64,000 bases of DNA from Spirosoma sordidisoli. Its GTDB lineage: Bacteria; Bacteroidota; Bacteroidia; Cytophagales; Spirosomataceae. The notes below the pieces were generated by a model that did no database searches, was not told where the DNA came from, and saw only the letters and a list, made by a program, of their open reading frames with translations. Numbering within the stretch: position 1 is the stretch's first letter; each line of letters begins with the position of its first letter. The stretch spans positions 62,001-126,000 of the forward strand of contig NZ_SBLB01000010.1 in assembly GCF_004138325.1 (NCBI RefSeq), given 5' to 3'. Of the stretch, positions 44,225 through 52,855 are shown one piece after another. Made by a program: the position numbers and the translations under genes.

Positions 44225-44548
44225 ATGGAGTTTACACAAGAGCAAAAACTGTATGGCCAGATCGTACAAAGAGCCTGGGATGACGCCCAATTCAAAGCGG
44301 ATCTTACGGCAAACCCCGTAGCTGCTATCGAAAAATTGACCGGCCAAAAACTTAACATACCCGAAGGTAAGTCAATAGTCGTGCGCGATCAAACTGAAGC
44401 AGGAACTGTTTATATCAATCTTCCAGCCAAACCTAATTTGGACGATGTTGAACTGAACGAAGAGCAACTTGAGACTGTAGCTGGTGGTACTGTTATTTGG
44501 CCTATCATTATCTTTCCTCTGCCTAAGTTGCCAATAATTGAATACTAG
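44225..44548 (+). CDS. NHLP-family RiPP precursor 2 (Cys- and Ser-free core)
   Basis: 107 residues; the leader is highly similar to precursor 1 ('AWDDAQFKADLTANPVAAIE', 'ELNEEQLETVAGG'). The core is TVIWPIIIFPLPKLPIIEY: 19 residues, hydrophobic, proline-rich, with one Thr and no Ser or Cys. It cannot form a lanthionine. It would suit another modification or none; one Thr is available for dehydration or glycosylation. A Tyr ends the peptide. Confidence 0.9.
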   Translation: MEFTQEQKLYGQIVQRAWDDAQFKADLTANPVAAIEKLTGQKLNIPEGKSIVVRDQTEAGTVYINLPAKPNLDDVELNEEQLETVAGGTVIWPIIIFPLPKLPIIEY

Positions 44549-44615
44549 TAATTCATAATTTAATATCAATAGACTTTATAAAATATAACAAATCAATAAC
44601 TCAAAAAGTCAAGTC

Positions 44616-44945
44616 ATGGAATTTACACAAGAACAAAAGCTAAACGCTCAGGTCATTCAGAGGGCATGGGAAGATGAACAATTCAAAAGTGAATTGATAG
44701 ACAACCCTGCGGAGACGATGGAAAAATTAACGGGTAACAAAATTAGTTTGCCTGCAGGTCAAAAGCTGGTAGTGGTAGACCAAAGTGATGAGTCTACTGT
44801 TTACTTCAATATTCCAAAAAAAGTAAACGTTGATAGCTTAGAACTAACTGAAGAGCAATTAGAAATGGTTGCAGGCGGTTTAAGTCCAACCTTCTATGTA
44901 GGGTTCGCATGTGCGGTTGCAGTTTGGGCTGCGACGCATCAATAA
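44616..44945 (+). CDS. NHLP-family RiPP precursor 3
   Basis: 109 residues. The leader is of the same type ('AWEDEQFKSELIDNPAETME', 'SLELTEEQLEMVAGG'). The 21-residue core starts LSPTFYVGFACAVAVW and ends AATHQ. It has Ser, Thr, one Cys and a late Thr, so it can in principle be dehydrated and carry one thioether. It is very hydrophobic apart from the C-terminus. Confidence 0.9.
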   Translation: MEFTQEQKLNAQVIQRAWEDEQFKSELIDNPAETMEKLTGNKISLPAGQKLVVVDQSDESTVYFNIPKKVNVDSLELTEEQLEMVAGGLSPTFYVGFACAVAVWAATHQ

Positions 44946-44976
44946 AATCTTAAAAACTATTTAAAATAATAATATA

Positions 44977-45324
44977 ATGAGAATTACAATAGAAGATCAA
45001 GAGAAAGGCGCAGAGTTAATGAAAACTCTAGCACAGAAAGCCTGGGAAAGCACAGCTTTTAAAGAGCAATTGGTAAATAACCCTGCCGAAGTAATTGAGC
45101 AAGTTTTGGGAAAAAAATTATCAATTCCCAATGACAAAAGAATTGTAGTAGAAGATCAAACTGATGATTCTATAATTTACCTTAATATTCCGGCAAAGAT
45201 TGACCTGGATGAATTAGAATTGACTGACGAGCAATTAGAACTGGTTGCAGGTGGAGTTATTCCATGTATATTGGTTGGGTTTGCGGTAGGTACTGCTGTC
45301 TGCTGGGCTGTTTCTCACCTTTAA
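44977..45324 (+). CDS. NHLP-family RiPP precursor 4
   Basis: 115 residues. The leader has an extra N-terminal stretch (MRITIEDQEKGAELMKT) but the same core pattern ('AWESTAFKEQLVNNPAEVIE', 'ELTDEQLELVAGG'). The 22-residue core starts VIPCILVGFAVGTAVCW and ends AVSHL, with two Cys, one Thr and one Ser. The shared 'VGFA' with precursor 3 shows they diverged from one duplication. Followed by a strong terminator. Confidence 0.9.
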   Translation: MRITIEDQEKGAELMKTLAQKAWESTAFKEQLVNNPAEVIEQVLGKKLSIPNDKRIVVEDQTDDSIIYLNIPAKIDLDELELTDEQLELVAGGVIPCILVGFAVGTAVCWAVSHL

Positions 45325-45347
45325 GCTACAATCGGAACCCTATTTCT

Positions 45348-45393
45348 GATTTATCAAACAATCATTTTAATTAAGATGATTGTTTGATAAATC
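45348..45393 (+). terminator. Terminator or attenuator after the precursors
   Basis: 18-bp perfect stem gatttatcaaacaatcat / atgattgtttgataaatc with a 10-nt loop, followed by TTTT. It lies between the four precursors and the small membrane protein and dehydratase genes, so it would give high precursor and low enzyme levels by partial read-through. Confidence 0.85.
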
Positions 45394-45431
45394 TTTTCAT
45401 AAATATTTGTTCAGTTATTAATTGCAGAGTT

Positions 45432-45626
45432 ATGAATAACAATCAGTTTAGGCCAGTTGCTGTAATTTTATCGCTTGTATTGGGTTTCATAATAATTAAA
45501 CATTTTGATTTTGATACGTTGGCGTTTAAAAAGCCTTGGTTGGATTTTTTATATATTATAACTTTTATAAGTATGTTGTTTTATATATTTAAAGACAAAT
45601 CTCAAAATAAATGGGAAAAAAAGTAA
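45432..45626 (+). CDS. Small two-helix membrane protein
   Basis: 64 residues from ATG 45432 (MNNNQFRPVAVILSLVLG). Two membrane helices, residues about 8-22 and 35-52, with a charged end (KDKSQNKWEKK). No family recognised. Its place between the precursors and the dehydratase suggests a self-protection or membrane-targeting role, which is inference only. Confidence 0.55.
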   Translation: MNNNQFRPVAVILSLVLGFIIIKHFDFDTLAFKKPWLDFLYIITFISMLFYIFKDKSQNKWEKK

Positions 45627-45640
45627 TCTATACAAAATTA

Positions 45641-45695
45641 GTCAACAGACAAAGTTAAATAAATTTTTGCATATGAATATGCTTTGTCTGTTGAC
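45641..45695 (+). promoter_or_regulatory. Inverted repeat just upstream of the dehydratase start
   Basis: gtcaacagacaaag and its exact complement ctttgtctgttgac (45682-45695) enclose a 27-nt loop that contains a second small hairpin (gcata/tatgc). It ends 33 bp before the ATG at 45729, so it could be an RNA element or operator controlling the dehydratase. Confidence 0.55.
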
Positions 45696-45728
45696 TACAA
45701 AAGTAAGTACTTAAACGTACAAATTGAC

Positions 45729-47279
45729 ATGAATAATCAGAATAAGTATTTATCTGAAAATGAACTTGAAGAAATACCATTTATACATATAATATTACCT
45801 TATACTGAGAATTTTTTGCAGGAGATTGAAAAAAATAGAGTTTCAGCTGAATTAATAAAAAAATTAAATTTAACGCTTCTGCGAGAACTTAGCGCTATTG
45901 CTGAAGTAACTTTACAGGAAGAACTAACTATTTTTGTTAATAACGGATTTATTCATTATCAGGATTTTGTAAAGAAGACCAGTTTAATTTTAGAAAGTAA
46001 ATATCCTGTATTAGATAATATTTTAAAAACTTTAGCAAAAAATTATTCTACATATATAAATAATATATTTTCAAATTTTTATAAAGATTTCAGTCTTATT
46101 GTAGATCATTTCTTTATTACTTTAGATAAAAGTAAAGCAGTAATTACAGATATAGACACAAATCTTGGCGATGGGCATAGTGGTGAAAGTACTGCTTTGA
46201 TCACATTGGCTGATGATAGCAAATTAATTTATAAACCAAGAAATATTGATACTACAAATTCTTATAATTTCTTTATTGATTGGGTTAACAAAAAATTGAA
46301 AACAAATCTTAAAACGTTCAAAAGCTTGAGTTTTGAAAGTTACGGTTGGCTAGAATATATTACTAATGATGAAGTTAACACTTCTGAAGAACTTCATGAG
46401 TATTATCATAAGGCTGGAATTCTTTTAGCCGTTGCCTTTCTTTTAGGCAGTAAAGACTGCCATTACGAGAATATAATTGCATCAGGGCAAAATCCTGTTA
46501 TTATAGATCACGAAACCATTGTTCAGCCTTTTCTATCAAAGCAGTCTATTCGTACCTGGGACGATCAGCATAAAGTAGCTCCTTTTTCTGTTTTAGAGAG
46601 TATGTTAATAGCTAATCAAAATACAGGAGTTCCTTCGGAATATACTGGATATGGCATTAAGGGGAACTGTGAAGCTATGGATTTCGAAAAAAAGGTAATC
46701 AATCCAAACACAATCAGTGCAAAAAGAGTAACCCGGTTTGTTTTTAGAAAATTGATAAAAAACAACATTCCAATACAAAACAATTGTTTTGTATTTGCTA
46801 GTGATCACAAAAAGTATTTTATAGAAGGTTTTTCAGCTGCATACGATATGTTCATGAATTCGAAAGAACAATTGCTATCCAGCGAGTCGCCAATTTTACG
46901 TTTCAATGATCAGAAAGTACGTTATGTTTGGAGACCCACTTTCGTGTATTCTAAAATTTTGAACTACATGAGAGGACCAGTTTTTATGACAAGTTTTGAG
47001 GTATATAAATCGAAATTGTATGAGTTGATGTCGAAAGCTTATAAAGGAAAAAACTTAGAAACTTACAAAGTTATTCTTGAATGTGAGATTAAGCAACTAT
47101 TATCTGGTGACATTCCATTATTTCATCTCAATAGCTCAGATCTTCATTTTGAAGAAGATAAAGCATTAAAAATATTTAAGTATAATTGTATTGAAAATAT
47201 TAAGTACAGAGCAAGCTTATTATCTACGTACCATAAGAAAGAACAACTTGAATACATTACACAGTGGCTTAGCGCTTAG
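45729..47279 (+). CDS. Stand-alone LanM-type (DUF4135) dehydratase without cyclase domain
   Basis: 516 residues from ATG 45729 (MNNQNKYLSENELEE); the upstream TTG at 45684 lies inside a hairpin. The full LanM dehydratase set is visible: 'LGDGHSGEST' (Asp148, His150), 'KLIYKPRN' (Lys169), 'DCHYENIIASGQ' (His245, Glu247) and 'VIIDHETIVQPF' (Asp260, Glu262). LanM proteins are normally about 900-1000 residues with a C-terminal LanC-like cyclase; here the protein stops at the end of the dehydratase and no LanC sequence follows. It would phosphorylate and dehydrate Ser/Thr in the NHLP cores. Visibly AT-rich. Confidence 0.92.
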   Translation: MNNQNKYLSENELEEIPFIHIILPYTENFLQEIEKNRVSAELIKKLNLTLLRELSAIAEVTLQEELTIFVNNGFIHYQDFVKKTSLILESKYPVLDNILKTLAKNYSTYINNIFSNFYKDFSLIVDHFFITLDKSKAVITDIDTNLGDGHSGESTALITLADDSKLIYKPRNIDTTNSYNFFIDWVNKKLKTNLKTFKSLSFESYGWLEYITNDEVNTSEELHEYYHKAGILLAVAFLLGSKDCHYENIIASGQNPVIIDHETIVQPFLSKQSIRTWDDQHKVAPFSVLESMLIANQNTGVPSEYTGYGIKGNCEAMDFEKKVINPNTISAKRVTRFVFRKLIKNNIPIQNNCFVFASDHKKYFIEGFSAAYDMFMNSKEQLLSSESPILRFNDQKVRYVWRPTFVYSKILNYMRGPVFMTSFEVYKSKLYELMSKAYKGKNLETYKVILECEIKQLLSGDIPLFHLNSSDLHFEEDKALKIFKYNCIENIKYRASLLSTYHKKEQLEYITQWLSA

Positions 47280-47414
47280 ATAAAGACTATTGACTTTTTC
47301 ACACATAGCTTCTCATTTAATGATGTTCAGGTATCTCTGTCAGGATTCTAATGCGGAATAACTGTATAACACTTTGTATTAATTATTTCAATATTTATTA
47401 ATAGTATTAATTCA

Positions 47415-48593
47415 ATGAAAGCCCTGACTATACCCTATTTTGCTGGCGGACTCTCGCATTTAATTCCTCTCTATGTTTTACAGCAAAAATATTTAAGAAA
47501 AAATAGTGAAATTGAAAATCATTTTCTAGTTGATAGTAACTCCCAAAAGTTTCTAATGATGCAGGGTATATCCTGTGTACCTATTAATTATAGTTTTGAA
47601 GATAACCTTTCTATACTTAATGAATCTTTAATCATAAAAAACTATGTGATGGGAATTGAGAGGGAGGCTTATTGTATAGTTAAACCATCATTAGTCATTG
47701 AAGATACGTCTTTTCTTACTCCGTTGATTGCGGAGAAGAATAACTTGCCGAGAATTTCAATTCAACGAACCGGAATCTTTAGATCAATTGACAAACGTTA
47801 TAGAAATGCCAGTCATATGCATTCATTAGAGAAAGGTAGTAATAGTTATAAACCAGGAGATGTAAATTCAAATAGTTCAGAGCTAATAACTTACAGTAAC
47901 CCTGACTTTCGGTTTTTACAACAGTACGCGAAGCCAAAAGCTAAAATTATTCCTGGGATACCAGCTATTGAGCGCTTACCAGAAGATATAGAGGATAAAG
48001 AATCATATTTTTATTCTGGTCCACTACTGGTCTTGGATAAACCTTCAAAGAACCTTACGATTAGACTAAGAGAGTTTTTAAATAATAATGAAAAGAAACC
48101 TATCGTTTTTATTACAACGGGTACAGTAGATAAAACACCTATTGAAAAATTTATTGAATTCTTTGTAAAACGCAATTATGCTGTTATTACAACTTGTAGT
48201 TGTGTAGTAAATGAAACGTATGCGCGTCAGATTTTTTACAACAAATTTCTTCCATTACACCATATTTGCGGACTTTCAGACTTAGTAATTCATCAATGCG
48301 GATCAGGGATGTATCACTACCCAATAATGAATGGAGTGCCATCCTTAACTATAGGCACTCAATGTTACGACCGGGAAGACATAGCGATAAGATTACAGGA
48401 ACTCGGTGTTTCGGGTCATGTCCCTCATCCAGATGATAATCCGAACTATTGGACTATTTTTCTTGAATTGATTAATAGGTTTGAAAGTGACACGTTAACA
48501 GATTATGACGTAATGAAAAAATTACAGAGTGAAATCGCCAGTACAATGACAAATTTTGAAATGGGAAAAGTTATTCAATACGCGTTAGCATAA
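47415..48593 (+). CDS. GT1-like glycosyltransferase
   Basis: 392 residues of the GT-B fold. The N-terminal 'TIPYFAGGLSHLIPLYVLQQ' is the acceptor-side start. The C-terminal nucleotide-sugar motif is 'DLVIHQCGSGMYHYPIMNG' followed by 'VPSLTIGTQCYDREDIAIRL', like the 'HGGxGT..EA...GVP....P...DQ' motif of family 1. It may glycosylate the dehydrated peptide on Ser or Thr, or make a self-resistance product. No sugar-biosynthesis genes nearby, so it probably uses a common UDP-sugar. Confidence 0.8.
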   Translation: MKALTIPYFAGGLSHLIPLYVLQQKYLRKNSEIENHFLVDSNSQKFLMMQGISCVPINYSFEDNLSILNESLIIKNYVMGIEREAYCIVKPSLVIEDTSFLTPLIAEKNNLPRISIQRTGIFRSIDKRYRNASHMHSLEKGSNSYKPGDVNSNSSELITYSNPDFRFLQQYAKPKAKIIPGIPAIERLPEDIEDKESYFYSGPLLVLDKPSKNLTIRLREFLNNNEKKPIVFITTGTVDKTPIEKFIEFFVKRNYAVITTCSCVVNETYARQIFYNKFLPLHHICGLSDLVIHQCGSGMYHYPIMNGVPSLTIGTQCYDREDIAIRLQELGVSGHVPHPDDNPNYWTIFLELINRFESDTLTDYDVMKKLQSEIASTMTNFEMGKVIQYALA

Positions 48594-48686
48594 AAACTTA
48601 TTACCTATATATGAATTTTTGTTGCCATTATAGGGTTTGCAACTTTTTATGTAGAAATAATTATAACTAACATTATCTAATCAACG

Positions 48687-49340
48687 ATGCATACAGCAAA
48701 GAAGAATACCATTGACTGGAACTCGCCTGATGCATTGGAGCAACTTGCTCAACACATCAGAAACCCTTTGCAGAGTATCATAAATGTGAGTAAAACTAGT
48801 ACTGCTTGTGATCCGAAAAATATTGAAAAAATTTTATTTTCTAGCAGCAAAGAAATAAACGATATAGTAGAAGATATTCTGGCTAAAGTCAGAACAAACA
48901 CACTAAGTTTAACCTACCACGACCGTCCGGATATATTTCATATTTATGAATCTAATGAGAACGTCAGAAAGATGTGCACCGGGGAGTTGCAGCCTCAGAA
49001 AGTAGCAAAAATAGATCAAAATTGGCTGGTAGGTTTGGAACGCGAGGTATACGGTAATATAAATCAGGAATATCTGGATCTGAACGAATTGTCATATAAG
49101 ATGGCGGTAAGCGAACGACAGCTACACCGAAAAGTAGCAAACCTGGTGTTCCTGACTCCCAACAAATACGTTAGAATACTTCGACTTCATAGAGCCCGGC
49201 AATTAATTGACAGTTATGTGCAGCAATCTGTTTCGCAGGTTGCTTACACGGTTGGCTATAAAGACGTGCATTATTTTTCAAAACTTTTTGCTGAACAATA
49301 TAGTATTTCGCCTAAGCAATTATTGGGCTCATTTCGGTAA
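48687..49340 (+). CDS. AraC-type regulator fused to an H-box-like helical segment
   Basis: 217 residues. Residues about 15-70 read as a histidine-kinase dimerisation helix pair ('LEQLAQHIRNPLQSIINVSK' with His at the phosphorylation position, then 'SSSKEINDIVEDILAKV'). No ATPase domain follows. The C-terminal part is an AraC-type DNA-binding domain ('YKMAVSERQLHRKVANLVFL', 'SQVAYTVGYKDVHYFSKLFA'). It may accept phosphate from another kinase, or be a shortened hybrid sensor-regulator. It likely controls the RiPP cluster. Confidence 0.75.
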   Translation: MHTAKKNTIDWNSPDALEQLAQHIRNPLQSIINVSKTSTACDPKNIEKILFSSSKEINDIVEDILAKVRTNTLSLTYHDRPDIFHIYESNENVRKMCTGELQPQKVAKIDQNWLVGLEREVYGNINQEYLDLNELSYKMAVSERQLHRKVANLVFLTPNKYVRILRLHRARQLIDSYVQQSVSQVAYTVGYKDVHYFSKLFAEQYSISPKQLLGSFR

Positions 49341-49460
49341 AATTTGGGAAAATAGGCCGGTCTCCTGGCAGTTATAACGGTCTTTTTGGCATAATTATCT
49401 GGCTCTAAAATCAGACATTTGTTTATACACAATATTATATTTTATAAATCAATAAATTCT

Positions 49461-49982
49461 ATGAAACGTGTACTGTATTTCTTAGGCCATCTTAATGATA
49501 GAGATGTAGAATGGATGCTTCAGAATGGCAATAAACTGACGCTGGAAACAGGCGATAGGCTGATCAATAAAGGGCAGGCTATCGACAGTTTGTATATCGT
49601 TTTGTCGGGTCAGTTAGCCGTCTGTGCCAATAACAATTTCAATGAGTGCATCGCCAAGCTCGAAAGCGGTGAAGTGGTGGGAGAAATGTCGTTTCTGGAA
49701 TCGACTCCGCCGTCTGTTTCGGTCATCGTTACGGCCCCGTCGGTTATTTATCAGATCTCCCGCGAAAAGATCAATCTACGGCTGTTGACCAATTCTGAAT
49801 TCAGAGCCAATTTTTACTACGCCCTGGCCCTGTTCCTCTCCAACCGACTCCGTAAAACCACGGATCAGCTTGGCTTCGGCAACCCGGATGACGAAGATTT
49901 GGTAGACGCTAATGTACTCGACGGGGTAGCCCAGGCCGGATCGCGCTTCGTCAAGCTGTTGCATAGATTCTCGGAGGTTTAA
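49461..49982 (+). CDS. Stand-alone cyclic-nucleotide-binding-fold protein
   Basis: 173 residues from ATG 49461 (MKRVLYFLGHLNDRDVEW). A CRP-type beta roll is present ('LTLETGDRLINKGQAIDSLY', 'GEVVGEMSFLESTPPSVSVI'). It lacks the DNA-binding HTH of CRP/FNR regulators. The phosphate-binding cassette has the Glu, but the Arg that usually contacts the cyclic phosphate is replaced ('PPSVS'), so cAMP binding is uncertain. It starts the GC-rich export operon. NHLM clusters often contain such domains. Confidence 0.8.
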   Translation: MKRVLYFLGHLNDRDVEWMLQNGNKLTLETGDRLINKGQAIDSLYIVLSGQLAVCANNNFNECIAKLESGEVVGEMSFLESTPPSVSVIVTAPSVIYQISREKINLRLLTNSEFRANFYYALALFLSNRLRKTTDQLGFGNPDDEDLVDANVLDGVAQAGSRFVKLLHRFSEV

Positions 49983-50002
49983 CACTGAAAATCTACCGGC
50001 AC

Positions 50003-51574
50003 ATGAGACACTGTCTATACGGCATTCTGATAGGCGTAACGGCATTGGCCAGCGACGTGTGCGCCCAGGTCAGGTGCGACTTACTCGAGATTTCGCGGAA
50101 GGCGTTCGATAAGAACCCCACGCTCGTACGGAGCGGACTGGCCATCCGGAGCGCCGAAGCGGACCTGCAGATTCAGCGGAGCACGTTCGACCTCAACTCG
50201 TTCTCCGAGTTGCTGTTTCAGAACAACCAATACCGGCTGCCGGGGGCTGATCCCCGAAACGCCCTGCTGGAGAACAGCATCCTGCGAAACAACGCGCTAA
50301 ACCTGTCGGGAGGGCTACGTAAACGGCTGCGTACCGGCCAGTTAACCGAGTTTAGCCTGAACTACGGGTTTGCCAACAACAATTATCCGGTCAACAGCTT
50401 CAACCAGCCTATTGGTCTTTATCTGGGCAATAATACCAGCACGATCAATTTCTCGCTGACCCAGCCGTTGCTTCGGGGTAAAGGAAGGGTCATTACCACC
50501 GCCCTGGAGCGGGCCAACTCCCTCTATGTGCTGAATGCAAAAAGTGGTAATGAGTATACGACTTCGTATGAGATCTGGCAAATCGGACTGGCCTACTGGA
50601 ACTACTATACCGCGTTCAAGAGCCTGGAAATCTACAAACAGAGCGAAAGCCGGATTCGGAACGTACTGTCGGTAACGGAAGAGCTGGTAAAAGGCGATAA
50701 AAAACCGGCTGGCGACCTGATACAGGTCAAGTCAGATTTGGCCAACCAGGAGAAACTGACCATCATGGCCCAGCAGGACCTGTATAACGCCAGAATACAG
50801 CTGGGGAAAGTTATCGGGTTAAGTACGGAAGAAAGCCTGCTGATCGACGTCCCCGAGAATGACTTCCCAACCATTGCCGAATCGGCGTTCAGAAAAGGGG
50901 TCGACAAAGCCGATTATATCCGAATCGCCAAAGAACGACGCGCCGATCTGATGGCCGCCCGGCATGGTCATGAGGCTCTGCAGCAGCAGTTCGTACTGGC
51001 CCAAAACAACACAAAACCTCAGCTCGACCTGACTGGGTTTCTGGCCTATGGAAGCGCCAGTACAGGCAACCGAATGGGCGATGTGATGGCCTCCTTCTCG
51101 AACAACGAAGGTCGCAACATCGGAACCGGTGCCCGATTAACGTTCACCTTTCCGGTTAATAACAACTGGGCGAGAGGGAGCCTGGTCAAAAGCCAGATGG
51201 CCCTTAGCGACCAGAACGTAGTGGTCAATAACATTCAGCGGATTATCGAGCTGGACGTCAATAACGATCTAAACTACCTCGACAACAGCGTCATAAACCT
51301 CCAGAAAGCCGAAGAAGTCCTCAACTACACGCAGGACGTGTTCAAAGACGAGCAGGTCAAATTCCAGTCGGGCCTGACGACCATCCTGAGTCTGATCCTG
51401 TTTCAGGAACGGCTTACGGCCGCCCAGCTTCGCTACCTGCAGGCTTACCAGCAATTCGCCAGAGCGATCATCAACCTCAGACACGATACCGGAACGCTGG
51501 TGGTCCCCGATAACAAAGGCTTTGTGATCGACAGAAACGCATTTTATACCATCCCTGATACAAACAACAATTAA
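50003..51574 (+). CDS. TolC-family outer-membrane efflux protein
   Basis: 523 residues with a signal peptide (1-22, cleavage after VCAQ). Two repeats of outer-membrane-factor helices: 'ALNLSGGLRKRLRTGQLTEF', 'FSLTQPLLRGKGRVITTALE', 'LTEFSLNYGF' and 'LLIDVPENDFPTIAE'. It forms the outer channel for the HlyD-type adaptor and NHLM exporters that follow. It lies 20 bp after the cNMP-fold gene, in one operon. Confidence 0.9.
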   Translation: MRHCLYGILIGVTALASDVCAQVRCDLLEISRKAFDKNPTLVRSGLAIRSAEADLQIQRSTFDLNSFSELLFQNNQYRLPGADPRNALLENSILRNNALNLSGGLRKRLRTGQLTEFSLNYGFANNNYPVNSFNQPIGLYLGNNTSTINFSLTQPLLRGKGRVITTALERANSLYVLNAKSGNEYTTSYEIWQIGLAYWNYYTAFKSLEIYKQSESRIRNVLSVTEELVKGDKKPAGDLIQVKSDLANQEKLTIMAQQDLYNARIQLGKVIGLSTEESLLIDVPENDFPTIAESAFRKGVDKADYIRIAKERRADLMAARHGHEALQQQFVLAQNNTKPQLDLTGFLAYGSASTGNRMGDVMASFSNNEGRNIGTGARLTFTFPVNNNWARGSLVKSQMALSDQNVVVNNIQRIIELDVNNDLNYLDNSVINLQKAEEVLNYTQDVFKDEQVKFQSGLTTILSLILFQERLTAAQLRYLQAYQQFARAIINLRHDTGTLVVPDNKGFVIDRNAFYTIPDTNNN

Positions 51575-51578
51575 CGTC

Positions 51579-52841
51579 ATGGCAGCAGGATTTTTTAGAC
51601 AGTCAGCCCTGGAAAAGCTGTCGACTCCCGAGAAGCTCGATCAATTGATTAAAGTGACCAGCCCCAAAGCCTGGATCACGCTGTCGGTGGTTTTTGCCGC
51701 GCTCGCTACGGGTATTGGCTGGTCGGTCTTCGGGCGGGTCAGTACCAAACTGAACGTAACCGGAGTAGTGCTGGGTGGCGAAGTGCACGAAGTGGTGGCC
51801 ACCTCGCAGGGACAACTGGTAAAACTACAGGTCCGGATCGGTGATAAGGTACAGAAGGGCGCTGTTATCGCCACGGTGCAGCAGCCGGAGCTGGTTCAGC
51901 AGATCGAAAACGCCAAAGCCACTCTGTCGGAGCGCCAATACGAACTGACCAAGCTAATCTCGTACGGCAACAAAGGCACCTTGCTGGAAGGGGAGCTGAT
52001 GAGCCAGAACCGGGTCAGTATCCAGGGCGAAATAGAAGCCGAGAAAAAGAAGCTGGCTTTTCTGGCTAACCAGCTCGAGTCGGAGGTGGGCCTCTTCGAA
52101 AAAGGGTTGATCGTAAAAGCGCAGGTGGCCAACACCAAACAGCAGATTGATGCGTCGAAGAACACCATCGAACGGCTGAAAGTGCAGCTGGCCGAAGTCT
52201 CCAACCGGCAGCACGATGCGGGCTACTCAATGCAACAGCGCGTGGCGACCCAAAAGCAGCAGATTGCCGAGGCCGAACGGAGCCTTCAGTTCCTGACCGA
52301 GCGCTACGATACGCAGTCGAACATCAAAAGCCCCTACAATGGCGAGGTGGTCGAAGTACTCACCGACGCGGGCGTGATGGTTGGGCCGGGTACCCCACTG
52401 TTCAAACTGAAAAACCAGAAAGAAGGCCAGTTGGCCAGCCTGAAGGGGGTCCTTTATATTCCGTCGCAGGATGGCAAGAAGATCAAACGCGACATGGAGG
52501 CTTTCGTGGTGCCATCGACCGTGCAGCCGCAGGAGTACGGGTTCATCAAAGGCAGGGTTACCTACGTGTCTGACTTCCCAATCACTCAGCAGGGTATGAT
52601 GACGTCGGTCAAGAACGACCAGCTGGCCAAAGGCCTGTTAGCCATGGGCCCGCTCTTCGAAGTCCATGTCGTCTTCGAGAAAGACAATGAGTCGTACAGT
52701 GGCTTCAAGTGGACATCGGCCAAGGGCCCCGACATCGCTATCAAAGAAGGGACTTCCTGCATGGGTCAGATTACCATAAAGCAGGAGAACCCGATTGCGA
52801 TCGTTGTTCCGGCATTTAAGAAATTCTTCAATCTATACTGA
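51579..52841 (+). CDS. NHLM-system HlyD-type periplasmic adaptor
   Basis: 420 residues. One N-terminal membrane helix (residues about 30-50, 'WITLSVVFAALATGIGWSVF'), a biotinyl-lipoyl half ('GQLVKLQVRIGDKVQKGAVI'), a long coiled-coil hairpin (105-230) and a beta-barrel C-terminus ('KAFK'-type end 'VVPAFKKFFNLY'). This is the membrane-fusion protein linking the inner-membrane exporter to TolC. Starts 4 bp after the tolC stop. Confidence 0.9.
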   Translation: MAAGFFRQSALEKLSTPEKLDQLIKVTSPKAWITLSVVFAALATGIGWSVFGRVSTKLNVTGVVLGGEVHEVVATSQGQLVKLQVRIGDKVQKGAVIATVQQPELVQQIENAKATLSERQYELTKLISYGNKGTLLEGELMSQNRVSIQGEIEAEKKKLAFLANQLESEVGLFEKGLIVKAQVANTKQQIDASKNTIERLKVQLAEVSNRQHDAGYSMQQRVATQKQQIAEAERSLQFLTERYDTQSNIKSPYNGEVVEVLTDAGVMVGPGTPLFKLKNQKEGQLASLKGVLYIPSQDGKKIKRDMEAFVVPSTVQPQEYGFIKGRVTYVSDFPITQQGMMTSVKNDQLAKGLLAMGPLFEVHVVFEKDNESYSGFKWTSAKGPDIAIKEGTSCMGQITIKQENPIAIVVPAFKKFFNLY

Positions 52842-52855
52842 TACCGATTTTCGAG

